This document shows positions 1 through 6,687 of a stretch of DNA of 7,272 bases, piece by piece. The translations under genes and the position numbers were made by a program. Position 1 is the stretch's first letter. Every line of letters begins with the position of its first letter. The notes below the pieces were generated by a model. It saw only the letters and a list, made by a program, of their open reading frames with translations, ran no database searches and was not told the DNA's origin. The stretch spans positions 1 to 7,272 of the forward strand of contig PWZK01000244.1 of NCBI GenBank assembly GCA_003567495.1, in the 5' to 3' direction. The stretch is from Candidatus Brocadiaceae bacterium (GTDB lineage: Bacteria; Planctomycetota; Brocadiia; SM23-32).

Positions 1-444
1 ATGATGGGCCACCATCTCAAAAACCCCGGGCACATCCGTAGCCGTGCCGTTAAAAACATCCTCCCAGTAAGCGTCACTGAAATCGGAAACCGGCTCGGAC
101 ACCGCCAGGTTAAGGCGGCTTCGTTTGACGTAATTCCTGAAGCTTCGAAGCTCGCGTTTCCTGAGCAAAAGATCGGCAACATCGCTGCGGGGAGACCCGT
201 TGCGGATGTCTTCCATAAGAGCACGGTAAAACCCGGATATCTCAACCTCGGCATCTTTCAGCTCTTCGGGATTAAGCTCTATATCGGCCGCCAACGAACC
301 CCCGATATTCGAAAGCAATTCTGCGGGCTCCACGGATTGGAGCATGCGTTCGAAAAACTCCCGCTTCGCCATCTGCGATTCCAGAGCGGCAACCCTGCCG
401 CTTGAATAACCCCACTCGGCAATGTCGGTTCTGTCGTTTGTCAT
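1..444 (-). CDS. ntpC: V/A-type ATPase subunit C (V0 d / AC39 type), N-terminal part, cut by window edge
   Basis: This is the N-terminal 148 residues of the funnel-shaped subunit that links the central rotor stalk to the proteolipid ring. Translating the minus strand from the ATG at 444-442 gives an uninterrupted frame to position 1, so the gene continues outside the window; family members are usually about 330-350 residues. The N terminus has the family's aromatic-rich start followed by GRVAALE (residues 16-22) and a helical FFERML segment, and residues around 95-115 (LLLRKRELRSFRNYVKRS) resemble the conserved helix of the AC39 family. A TAA lies directly before the ATG in frame, so the start cannot be further upstream; AGGG about 5 bases before it is a modest ribosome site. 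It follows subunit E after an 89-base gap, the longest in this operon. The assignment rests on motif resemblance plus operon position. Confidence 0.85.
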   Translation of the reverse strand, partial: MTNDRTDIAEWGYSSGRVAALESQMAKREFFERMLQSVEPAELLSNIGGSLAADIELNPEELKDAEVEISGFYRALMEDIRNGSPRSDVADLLLRKRELRSFRNYVKRSRLNLAVSEPVSDFSDAYWEDVFNGTATDVPGVFEMVAHH

Positions 445-533
445 TTATCCCTGATTATCCGGCATTTAAAAACGCAGTTACCCGATCCCGCAGCCCGCCA
501 GGCGTTGGCCTTCGACCTGCGCGACACCCGGAA

Positions 534-1130
534 TCATATTGTAACGTTTTTCGAAAAAATCATGCCGGCCACCTCGGGGGTAAGTTCCTCCCGAAGCTCG
601 TTCAGCCTGGTGCACACGGTCAAATCTATTTCGAAACTTTCAGATCTGAACACGATTCCGCTTTCTACCTCATCATCCGAAACCAGCGTGATTTCAGAAT
701 CACCTGCCCGGCTTTTATTTATTTCTTCAATCAACGGCTTTATACGCTCGATATCCCCGCTGTGGCAAATCGCCTCACCCGGCACTTCTTCCGGTATTTG
801 ATCCAGCCATTCTCCAATCAGCTGTCTGTACCCGTCGCCCTCCAGATTTTCAAGGCGCCGGGCTGCAAGGTCAAAGGCCCGGTTGAGTATCTCGTTGCGC
901 CTGGCAAGCAATTCAATGTTGTGTTTTGAGCGTTTCTGCATCACCCTGCGCTCGGCATCATCGACAAGTTCTTTTTTTGTCTTTTCAAACCGGCGATCCA
1001 TTTCGCTCTCAATTCCATGCCGGCCCTTTTCAAGACGTTCTTCACAGACTCCGGCGGTAGCGGCAACCATCTCCTCCGCCTCCTTCTCGGCATCCCGGAT
1101 AATCGTTTTTTTAATATTTTCAACGCTCAT
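534..1130 (-). CDS. ntpE: V/A-type ATPase subunit E (peripheral stalk)
   Basis: This 198-residue protein forms, with the H/G subunit, the outer stalk that holds the catalytic head still while the rotor turns. Residues 1 to about 95 are highly charged and helical, rich in Glu, Lys and Arg with hydrophobics at coiled-coil spacing (for example EKEAEEM near the N terminus). Residues about 100-198 form the globular domain that contacts the head. The signature C-terminal stretch is present: SGIVFRSESFEIDLT, then RLNELREELTPEVAGMIF, matching the family pattern of a G-hydrophobic-RS strand followed by the terminal helix that ends in a Phe. Length is normal for the family (about 185-200). It starts 39 bases after the proteolipid gene with only a weak GAGAA ribosome site, so translation may be partly coupled. 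No defects are visible. Confidence 0.93.
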   Translation of the reverse strand: MSVENIKKTIIRDAEKEAEEMVAATAGVCEERLEKGRHGIESEMDRRFEKTKKELVDDAERRVMQKRSKHNIELLARRNEILNRAFDLAARRLENLEGDGYRQLIGEWLDQIPEEVPGEAICHSGDIERIKPLIEEINKSRAGDSEITLVSDDEVESGIVFRSESFEIDLTVCTRLNELREELTPEVAGMIFSKNVTI

Positions 1131-1169
1131 GTCATTCTCGTTAGTTGCTGTTACACGGAAATGTCTGTG

Positions 1170-1715
1170 TCACATCGGCAGTGCCGGCACCATAAGATCG
1201 GGGCTGGTCAGCCAGATGATCATCAGAATGGCGGCCAGGAGCGCAACAACACCGTATGTTTCGACCAGCACCGGCAATATAAGGGCACGCCCGGCGTCTT
1301 CGGGTCGCTTGCTGGTCCAGTTGATGCAGGCCGCACAGGTGTTACCCTGGAAAGAAGCGCTGCGCCATTCGGCAAGCCCCATCCCGACTCCCACAAACAA
1401 CAGGGCAACGCCGGCAAGCGGCCCTACAACGGTCTCCGCCTCCATAATGCCGGTATTGGTCGCGATCAATATTGCGGCCACCAGCCCGTAGAAGCCCTGA
1501 GTACCGGGCAGCGACATGAGTATGAAAAGTTTACCGAATAACTCCGGTTTCTCCGATAATATGCCGGCGGCCTGAGAAGCGCCGACGCTGATACCCCGGG
1601 CGGACCCGATACAGGCCAGACTCACCGCCATTATTGCTCCTATGCCGGCCGAGCCCACACCAGTCGTTAAAAAAAGATACTCCAGCATACCGTCCATATT
1701 TTCCAAAAACTCCAT
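1170..1715 (-). CDS. ntpK: V/A-type ATPase proteolipid subunit K (c ring), two-hairpin form with Na+-site residues
   Basis: This 181-residue protein is the ring subunit that carries ions across the membrane. It has four hydrophobic helices, roughly residues 12-36, 62-88, 97-119 and 143-170, arranged as two fused hairpins like Enterococcus NtpK (about 156 residues). Helix 2 contains SLPGTQGFYG, and helix 4 contains LVETYGV with the ion-carrying E152. Compared with NtpK, the known Na+ ligands L61, T64, Q65, Q110 and E139 correspond here to L69, T72, Q73, Q123 and E152; the 29-residue spacing from Q123 to E152 is identical. There is only one carboxylate per four helices. The loop after Q123 has a C-x-x-C (C127, C130). 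A tail of about 10 residues follows the last helix. The start ATG is preceded by a strong AAGGAGGT. Ion specificity is inferred from these residues. Confidence 0.95.
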   Translation of the reverse strand: MEFLENMDGMLEYLFLTTGVGSAGIGAIMAVSLACIGSARGISVGASQAAGILSEKPELFGKLFILMSLPGTQGFYGLVAAILIATNTGIMEAETVVGPLAGVALLFVGVGMGLAEWRSASFQGNTCAACINWTSKRPEDAGRALILPVLVETYGVVALLAAILMIIWLTSPDLMVPALPM

Positions 1716-1720
1716 GTCCC

Positions 1721-1728
1721 ACCTCCTT
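1721..1728 (-). promoter_or_regulatory. Strong Shine-Dalgarno site of the proteolipid gene
   Basis: On the minus strand AAGGAGGT lies 5 bases before the ATG at 1715-1713. It is by far the strongest ribosome site in the ATPase operon; subunits H, E and C have weak ones. This fits the need for many ring subunits per complex, since a ring contains about ten copies against one to three of the others. The role in stoichiometry is an inference. Confidence 0.8.
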
Positions 1729-1761
1729 TTTTCTCAGTTAACTAAAATGCAGATTAAACGC

Positions 1762-3780
1762 TTATTGCTCCACAATCAAGGATTTGGTGCTGAGGCTGAG
1801 CGGTGTGAACTTCTCCCCCCCCGCTTCATAGAACCGGTTGAAAAACTCCAGAAATATCAGCCTCGCCGGATGCACAAACGCAGCCAGCATGCTCACCATA
1901 AAATTAAAAGTATGGCCGAGCAGCAGCACGACCACGAAAAGCACCGCTCCGGCCATCGGCGCCTCCCGCACGAGCCCGGCTATGATGTTAAACGCCATGC
2001 CGACAATGGTAGTTGTCAGCCCCAAAGCGATAAGACGCGAGTAGGAAAGAATATCGCTCAGAAAAGTCACGCAGCCGTAGCTGCCCATAATGCCATATAT
2101 GCTTATCAAACCGGCGCCGAACTTGCCCGCAAACCCCTCGGCCTCGCGTCCCTGAGTCAGGATCAAACCTATGGCGCCTGCAATCATCAAAACAAAACCC
2201 AGCCTCAAAAGAGCGGGCGGTATGTCAAAAAAAAGCGAACTGAACGCTATAAGAAAACCGGGCAATACAAGGAACCACAGGCCGGCGTCAAAAACCGCAT
2301 CCCATATCAGACCCTTCCTTATCAGCGCATAACCTTTTAGTATGATGCCGTAGAACTGATTGACCACCCCTATGCCTATCGACACTACAAGCAGCAGCAC
2401 CGCCCTGTCGATGGGATCAACCACGGCCGTGTGCTTCTGAATTCTGTAGAGCAGATTACCCTCGCCCAGATACTCCGGCCTCCATAAATCGGAAGCCCAG
2501 GAGCCCATCAAAAGACCGATAATCATCGTAAATACGCCCGCATAACAGAAGAGCATGCAGAGGTTGTGAAGGCTCTCATAGGGGCGCGCCTTTCGGGCCA
2601 GCAAATATCCCAACGCAGCCAGAGCAAAACCGTATACCACATCTCCGAAACACATGCCGAAAAACACCAGAAAACTAAACGCAAGATACGGAGTGGGATC
2701 AAAACCAAAATAATCGGGACGCCCGAAAAGATCCACCAAAAACCGCAGCGGCTTCATTATTCGCGAATTGGTGATGTCAACGGGCACGTTATCATCCGGC
2801 TCGGGCCTGCGATAAATGTCGGAAACGGAGGGGAATTTCTCAGCCAGCCCGGCCCTGAAACTCTCGACATCCCTCTCCCTTATAAAACCGGTCAGCACTG
2901 TTATGCGATTGCTGCTGAGAGTGCTGTTCCGTGCCCCGGCCTTCGCACGCTCGGCCTCCCAATACGCAAGAAGCACGTCGATTTTCTTGGCATCGCGGGC
3001 AAGATTTTTGATTCCTTCCCTGCAGCGCTTCGATTCTTTGTGAGAGGCGGCGATTTCTTCGGTAATCCGGTCCATGCGCTCGACGCGCGAGTTTTCTTCA
3101 TACCGGGGCACCTGTAATTCGTCGAACTGGTGTGCCCGGAGTATCTTTCCGCCCGCTTCAGCATCTTCATTGAGCGCAACGACACATACATCCACCCGGC
3201 GCTTAATACGCCTGAGCTCCGTGAGGCCCAGCAGTTCACCGGCTTCCTCCGAGGTCCTGAGCGCTTCCCATTTATCCTCCATAAGAGACCCGACCCAGAC
3301 CCTGGAGCGGGTGAGCGAATGTATATCCTCAGGCTCAAACGGCAGCAGGCGAAAGAACTCCAGGCGGCCGTACTCCTCACGCAAGCGCTCAACCCGGGCC
3401 TGATGCTTTTTACACTCTTCCTCCAGCCCGCGTGCTTCCTCGTAAACGGGCTGATAGTCAAACTCTGACAGAATTTCCTCCCTCTCCTTCAGGCTCACCC
3501 TCGAAGGCAGGGCGATGATCATCTCTATAAAAGGACTCTCCAGGGCATCAAAATCACCGAATATCTCACTGGTGCGTCTGAGACGCCTGATATGCCCGTC
3601 TGCTTCTTCGGTCGGCACCGACGGTTTTTCAAATCCCGAAACACTTTCAGCGTCATCGTCGATCAGCCCCCCGGCATCCGCAACGTGCAATACGGAGAGC
3701 TGCTGCACCCAGCCGGTCAGTCCCTCAACCGAACTGCGCGGCGCCAGTAAAGTCACATGTTTTACAGGTTCTATAGCCAT
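1762..3780 (-). CDS. ntpI: V/A-type ATPase subunit I (a subunit, stator ion channel)
   Basis: This 672-residue protein is the membrane stator subunit that forms the two ion half-channels against the proteolipid ring. Residues 1 to about 350 are cytoplasmic, charged and partly coiled coil, and bind the peripheral stalks. Residues about 363-640 contain roughly eight hydrophobic helices. The key motif SYSRLIALGL places the essential arginine at R582, matching Arg735 of yeast Vph1. A second conserved arginine is R640 in VHPARLIFLEF, matching Vph1 Arg799. The C-terminal FFNRFYEAGGEKFTPL is also typical of the family. The length is usual for bacterial and archaeal members. The start ATG has AAAAGG 4 bases upstream and lies 21 bases after the H/G gene; the proteolipid gene follows after 46 bases. 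Such spacing supports one transcript. No frameshift or loss is seen. Confidence 0.96.
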   Translation of the reverse strand: MAIEPVKHVTLLAPRSSVEGLTGWVQQLSVLHVADAGGLIDDDAESVSGFEKPSVPTEEADGHIRRLRRTSEIFGDFDALESPFIEMIIALPSRVSLKEREEILSEFDYQPVYEEARGLEEECKKHQARVERLREEYGRLEFFRLLPFEPEDIHSLTRSRVWVGSLMEDKWEALRTSEEAGELLGLTELRRIKRRVDVCVVALNEDAEAGGKILRAHQFDELQVPRYEENSRVERMDRITEEIAASHKESKRCREGIKNLARDAKKIDVLLAYWEAERAKAGARNSTLSSNRITVLTGFIRERDVESFRAGLAEKFPSVSDIYRRPEPDDNVPVDITNSRIMKPLRFLVDLFGRPDYFGFDPTPYLAFSFLVFFGMCFGDVVYGFALAALGYLLARKARPYESLHNLCMLFCYAGVFTMIIGLLMGSWASDLWRPEYLGEGNLLYRIQKHTAVVDPIDRAVLLLVVSIGIGVVNQFYGIILKGYALIRKGLIWDAVFDAGLWFLVLPGFLIAFSSLFFDIPPALLRLGFVLMIAGAIGLILTQGREAEGFAGKFGAGLISIYGIMGSYGCVTFLSDILSYSRLIALGLTTTIVGMAFNIIAGLVREAPMAGAVLFVVVLLLGHTFNFMVSMLAAFVHPARLIFLEFFNRFYEAGGEKFTPLSLSTKSLIVEQ

Positions 3781-3801
3781 ATAGCCTTTTTGTCGTTTAG
3801 A

Positions 3802-4125
3802 TCATTCCGTTACGTCGCCGGCGATCCTCTCCACTATTAATTTTACGGACGCATCCGAAGGTTGAATATCTATATTCTCAAGACTTTCCATACTTTTTTT
3901 TGCATTTTCGTCCAATTCCCGGATTTTCTGCTCAGTTTCTTCGTTTATTTTTTTCTTCAGCGAGCCTATCTTCGCCTTGAGTTTTTCTTGCTGCTGCGCC
4001 CTGTATTTTTCCAGTTCGGGCTCTACGGAATTTTCTCTTTGCCGGACTTTGTCTTTTGCCCCGGACAGAATACGATCAGCCTCCGCCTCTATATTCTGAA
4101 CTTCTTTTATGATGTTTTGAGCCAT
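3802..4125 (-). CDS. ntpF: V/A-type ATPase peripheral-stalk subunit H/G (NtpF-like), first gene of the operon
   Basis: This small, charged, almost wholly helical protein has 107 residues from the ATG at 4125-4123. Residues about 5-85 form a long coiled coil (Glu, Lys and Gln rich, no Pro except one near residue 36), as in archaeal AhaH, Thermus subunit G and Enterococcus NtpF, which pair with subunit E in the outer stalk. The end (SVKLIVERIAGDV) is the conserved short amphipathic helix of this family. Sequence conservation in such coiled coils is low, so the call leans on length, composition and its place directly before subunit I. The start is uncertain. The in-frame GTG at 4131-4129 is better spaced from AAGG (6 bases) than the ATG, and GTGs at 4137 and 4146 are also open; the difference is at most seven residues. 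Confidence 0.85.
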   Translation of the reverse strand: MAQNIIKEVQNIEAEADRILSGAKDKVRQRENSVEPELEKYRAQQQEKLKAKIGSLKKKINEETEQKIRELDENAKKSMESLENIDIQPSDASVKLIVERIAGDVTE

Positions 4126-4168
4126 GTTCACATACACCCTTAACACTGAAAAACTATCGGAAGATAAT

Positions 4169-4197
4169 CTTACACGAGTCAGTAAGCATTAAGTGAA
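4169..4197 (-). promoter_or_regulatory. Possible promoter of the ATPase operon
   Basis: On the minus strand TTCACT (4197-4192) and TGTAAG (4174-4169) are separated by 17 bases, each matching 4 of 6 positions of the sigma-70-type consensus. It lies about 45 bases before the first ATPase gene and just inside the palindromic repeat. This is the best candidate in the spacer but is weak; the operon could also be read from further upstream. Confidence 0.3.
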
Positions 4198-4207
4198 CCA
4201 CATTCGT

Positions 4208-4290
4208 TGTAGCGCAGGCGTCCCGGCCTGATCGTCCGAGAACCGGTGCGCTACGTAAAAGACGAATGCAGGCGAGATGCCTGCGTTACA
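4208..4290. repeat. 83-bp imperfect palindromic intergenic repeat (GCAGGCG-type)
   Basis: The ends are imperfect inverted copies: TGTAGCGCAGGCGTCCCGGC at 4208-4227 (continuing as CTG to 4230) against the reverse complement of 4269-4290, about 20 of 23 positions alike with one gap. Inside are two further perfect pairs: GTAGCGCA (4209-4216) with TGCGCTAC (4247-4254), and a tight hairpin GCAGGC-GAGAT-GCCTGC (4268-4284). No protein is encoded. The layout resembles small non-autonomous, mobile-like palindromic repeats (REP/MITE style). I recall similar GCAGGCG/CGCCTGC repeats in uncultured Planctomycetes-Lentisphaerae-type genomes but cannot verify this here. It separates the ATPase operon from the upstream gene. 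It lacks a T-tract, so it is not an obvious intrinsic terminator, though RNA from it would fold strongly. Confidence 0.7.
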
Positions 4291-4400
4291 TAAGGCAATC
4301 ACATTGCGAATCCTACGTGGCTCACTGAATGTATACAAAATCCAGGCTATCACATATCGCGCTTGCGTTCTGTCGCTTCCAGGACATTGAATATTTGTTG

Positions 4401-4418
4401 TCGATGTTGCGCCATCGA
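4401..4418 (-). other. Small stem-loop just after the stop of the UroD-like gene
   Basis: TCGATG (4401-4406) and CATCGA (4413-4418) form a perfect 6-bp stem with a 6-base loop, 5 bases beyond the stop codon at 4425-4423. No run of T follows on the transcribed strand, so it is at most a weak or Rho-assisted terminator or an mRNA 3'-end stabiliser. The rest of the spacer between 4291 and 4400 shows only a short GCAAT-CAC-ATTGC palindrome (4295-4307) and no gene. Confidence 0.4.
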
Positions 4419-4422
4419 GAGC

Positions 4423-5550
4423 CTACAGCCAGCCCGTCATCTTCGCCAGGAGTCTGGTATATTCCACGAAATTCGGCCATGAAATATCCGACGGCACTCC
4501 GTGATCGCATCCCGGCACGTAGCCGCCGTCCCGCACCACCGGTTCGATTCGGCGCAGTTCGGAGCGTATGGTTTCGCCGCCTTTTGCAATGCACCGCTTG
4601 TCAATCCCGCCACGGTAAGCGATGCTGTGGCCGAACCGCGCTCTGAATTCATTTATATCGCACCCGGCGGCGACTTCGATAGGGTCGCAGAGATTTACCC
4701 CGGATTCGATCCATATAGGTATCAGCTCTCCTATATATCCGTCGCTGTCGATCCCCACGAGGGGCCCCCCGGCATCTTTTGCCTGCCGCGTCCACGCCGT
4801 CCATGACGGCTGGCAGAAACGACGTGCCATGCCGGGAGAAATCATCGCCTTCTGTTTGTATGCCATGTCTTCGTTGAAGTGGACGTGATCGGGCACGAAA
4901 CTCTCAAATATCCGCGCAAGCACCTTTGAGATGAAGTCGGTCCAGAACTCCGCCATTTCTGCAACCAGCTCCGGCTGCTCGACCATCATCATGCAGAGCC
5001 CTTCAAAACCGCACCACTCCCTGAGCTGCCAGAAAGGGCCCGAAAAGGCGATGGAGGAAAAATAATCGCGCTCTGTCAGACGCTCGCAGCGCTCGGCGAA
5101 ATCATCCGGAAACCGCCCGGGCTCGTCAACCTCATAGCGCTCTTTCATGGCCTCCCAGTCCTCGCGCGTCTCCACCGGGCATTTGATCCATTTTCGGGTT
5201 ACGAAATCCTTGGCGCTAAGCAGGTAAGACGTATCAAACTCGTCCGATATCTCACATATGTTTCCCTTCCAGTCCTGCACTATGTAGTGCCCGTTTTTAT
5301 GCTCGAGTATCTTATCCTCAAACTGTGGTATCATGCGGAAATCAACGCCGCAATTCACTTTTTCCTGCGACGACCCATCATCCTTGATACCGAGAATCTC
5401 CCTCAGGTGCTCGTGATAATTAACTCCCTCCGGCAAACCCTCTTTATACCAACGCAGACGCGTTGATTCCCTCGCGCCACCAGGGGTAAGCGGAATCCTG
5501 TCTGGGCTACCAAACGTCAAAGTCTCAATCCATCTTTCTCTTTGATTCAT
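4423..5550 (-). CDS. Uroporphyrinogen-decarboxylase-fold protein (MtaA/CmuA/UroD superfamily), uncharacterised clade
   Basis: This 375-residue, soluble, probably cytoplasmic protein has the UroD/MtaA TIM-barrel pattern. The N terminus MNQRERWIETLTFGSPDRIP is the common family opening (re-R-ah-tf-PDR-P). Later come HFNEDMAYK (224-232, the conserved DMA/Y turn), IDSDGYIGEL (267-276), LCDPIE (287-292), YRGGIDK (312-318) and PGCDHGVP (346-353). True heme-pathway UroD has a different N-terminal signature. Zinc-dependent methyltransferases of the MtaA type have His-x-Cys where this protein reads I-D-S-D-G, so neither exact activity can be assigned; C348 may match the third zinc ligand. Related proteins are often many-copy in anaerobic bacteria and are suspected corrinoid methyltransferases or decarboxylases. 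It lies 69 bases after gpsA on the same strand and could share its transcript. The start is fixed by a strong AAGGAGG. Confidence 0.88.
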   Translation of the reverse strand: MNQRERWIETLTFGSPDRIPLTPGGARESTRLRWYKEGLPEGVNYHEHLREILGIKDDGSSQEKVNCGVDFRMIPQFEDKILEHKNGHYIVQDWKGNICEISDEFDTSYLLSAKDFVTRKWIKCPVETREDWEAMKERYEVDEPGRFPDDFAERCERLTERDYFSSIAFSGPFWQLREWCGFEGLCMMMVEQPELVAEMAEFWTDFISKVLARIFESFVPDHVHFNEDMAYKQKAMISPGMARRFCQPSWTAWTRQAKDAGGPLVGIDSDGYIGELIPIWIESGVNLCDPIEVAAGCDINEFRARFGHSIAYRGGIDKRCIAKGGETIRSELRRIEPVVRDGGYVPGCDHGVPSDISWPNFVEYTRLLAKMTGWL

Positions 5551-5556
5551 GGAAAG

Positions 5557-5563
5557 CCTCCTT
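5557..5563 (-). promoter_or_regulatory. Shine-Dalgarno site of the UroD-like gene
   Basis: AAGGAGG on the minus strand sits 6 bases before the ATG at 5550-5548, ideal spacing that fixes the start. The 69-base gap to gpsA is A/T-rich and holds a doubled TTTTAACTTT (minus strand), with nothing else of note. Confidence 0.8.
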
Positions 5564-5619
5564 ATGATTTTAGATTACTCAATCCGGAAAGTTAAAAGGG
5601 AAAATTAAAAAGTTAAAAA

Positions 5620-6636
5620 TCACGGATTATCGAATTCGGCACGAGGCTCGCGCTGCATCAGGTCGTTGCCCGAACGGAGCGGATCTTTGCCGTCGAAAAG
5701 CAAAGCGTTTACCTCGCGGGTTATGGGCATATCCACATCATACTTCTCGCCCAGCCGCAACGCTGAACGCGTGGTGCCTATCCCTTCGGCCACCTGGTGC
5801 ATATCTTTCAGTATCTCTTCAAGCATCTCGCCTCTGCCGAGTCTGACACCTACGCTGTGGTTGCGTCCGTGCGGACTGACGCACGTGGTAATCAGGTCTC
5901 CAAGCCCCGTCAGTCCGCTGAAAGTCGCTTCCCGCGCCCCCATGGCCACTCCAAGACGGCGAATCTCCGCCAGCCCTCGCGTAAGCAGCGCGCTCTTGGC
6001 ATTATCTCCAAACCCGAGCCCATCGCATACGCCCGCCGCGATCGCAATGACGTTCTTAAGCGCCGCTCCGATCTCGGCTCCCACCAGATCGGTATTTGTA
6101 TACACCCTGAACGTCGAAGTCATAAAAATATCCTGCACGCGGCATGCGATTGATTTATCGGCGCTTACAGCCACAACCGTCGCGGGCATGCTGCGCACGA
6201 CTTCTTCGGCATGGCTCGGCCCGTAGAGCCCCGCCGGCTGCACGCCTGGGCCAAAAACATCCCTTATTATTCCGGTGCCGGTCAGGAGCGTGCCGTCTTC
6301 AATCCCCTTGGAAACGTTGACTATAACCTGATCGGGGCTGATGTGGCTTGCAAATCTTTCGCACACCTCGCGCATATATGCTATCGGTGTGGCCGCCACT
6401 ACGACTCCCGCTTTTTCAACGCAACCGCCCGGATCCGAACTCAACTCCATATCCTCGGGTATTTCAATGCCGGGAAGAAACATTGTGTTTTCCCCGGAAA
6501 CGCGCATTTTTTTCACATATTCGGGATCCACGCCCCACATAGTAACTCTGTGCCCAGCACGGCACAACAACAGAGACAGCGCGGTTCCCCAGCCTCCGCA
6601 TCCGATTACTGCAATAGTCTCTCGCTTATTTTTCAT
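5620..6636 (-). CDS. gpsA: Glycerol-3-phosphate dehydrogenase [NAD(P)+]
   Basis: This cytoplasmic enzyme (338 residues from the ATG at 6636) reduces dihydroxyacetone phosphate to sn-glycerol 3-phosphate, the backbone of bacterial phospholipids. Residues 8-20 form the Rossmann dinucleotide loop (IAVIGCGGWGTAL). NVSKGIEDGT carries conserved K110, GPSHAEEV is at 139-146, ALKN holds the catalytic lysine K194, and GLTGLGDLITTC (241-252) plus HGRN are the C-terminal-domain substrate motifs. Length is normal (330-340). An in-frame ATG at 6672 would add 12 residues before the usual start and would leave almost no leader behind the predicted promoter at 6688-6716, so the shorter form is preferred; neither start has a clear ribosome site. 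The C terminus (LMQREPRAEF) is family-like, although its DNA happens to match a cDNA adapter. Confidence 0.96.
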   Translation of the reverse strand: MKNKRETIAVIGCGGWGTALSLLLCRAGHRVTMWGVDPEYVKKMRVSGENTMFLPGIEIPEDMELSSDPGGCVEKAGVVVAATPIAYMREVCERFASHISPDQVIVNVSKGIEDGTLLTGTGIIRDVFGPGVQPAGLYGPSHAEEVVRSMPATVVAVSADKSIACRVQDIFMTSTFRVYTNTDLVGAEIGAALKNVIAIAAGVCDGLGFGDNAKSALLTRGLAEIRRLGVAMGAREATFSGLTGLGDLITTCVSPHGRNHSVGVRLGRGEMLEEILKDMHQVAEGIGTTRSALRLGEKYDVDMPITREVNALLFDGKDPLRSGNDLMQREPRAEFDNP

Positions 6637-6687
6637 GCCGGATGGTTTTTGCCTGCAAATTTCAACTTTCATTTCAGGAAGTTTTAG

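Noticed and set aside
430..442. 13-mer TCTGTCGTTTGTC shared with 7141-7153
   Set aside because: The first copy is within the coding start of subunit C and is explained by its codons; the match is probably chance.
445..465. Six-codon open frame whose TAA directly abuts the ATG of subunit C, a possible coupling leader
   Set aside because: It has no Shine-Dalgarno sequence, and so short a frame is expected by chance.
883..1491. Plus-strand open frame (202 codons) across subunits E and K
   Set aside because: Antisense to two confident genes and spanning the junction between them; Ser/Ile-rich low-quality product.
1642..2340. Long plus-strand open frame (232 codons) opposite subunit I and the start of K
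   Set aside because: It lies wholly antisense to well-conserved ATPase genes, has the His/Gln/Lys-rich composition of a shadow frame, and shows no domain.
5567..5595. Promoter-like TTAACT-17 bp-TAAAAT (minus strand) before the UroD-like gene
   Set aside because: The implied transcription start (about 5560) falls inside the Shine-Dalgarno site at 5557-5563, so the transcript would lose it; the A/T-rich gap makes such matches likely by chance.
6637..6672. Longer gpsA start at the ATG 6672-6670
   Set aside because: It adds 12 non-family residues before the Rossmann loop, has no ribosome site, and starts almost at the predicted transcription start.
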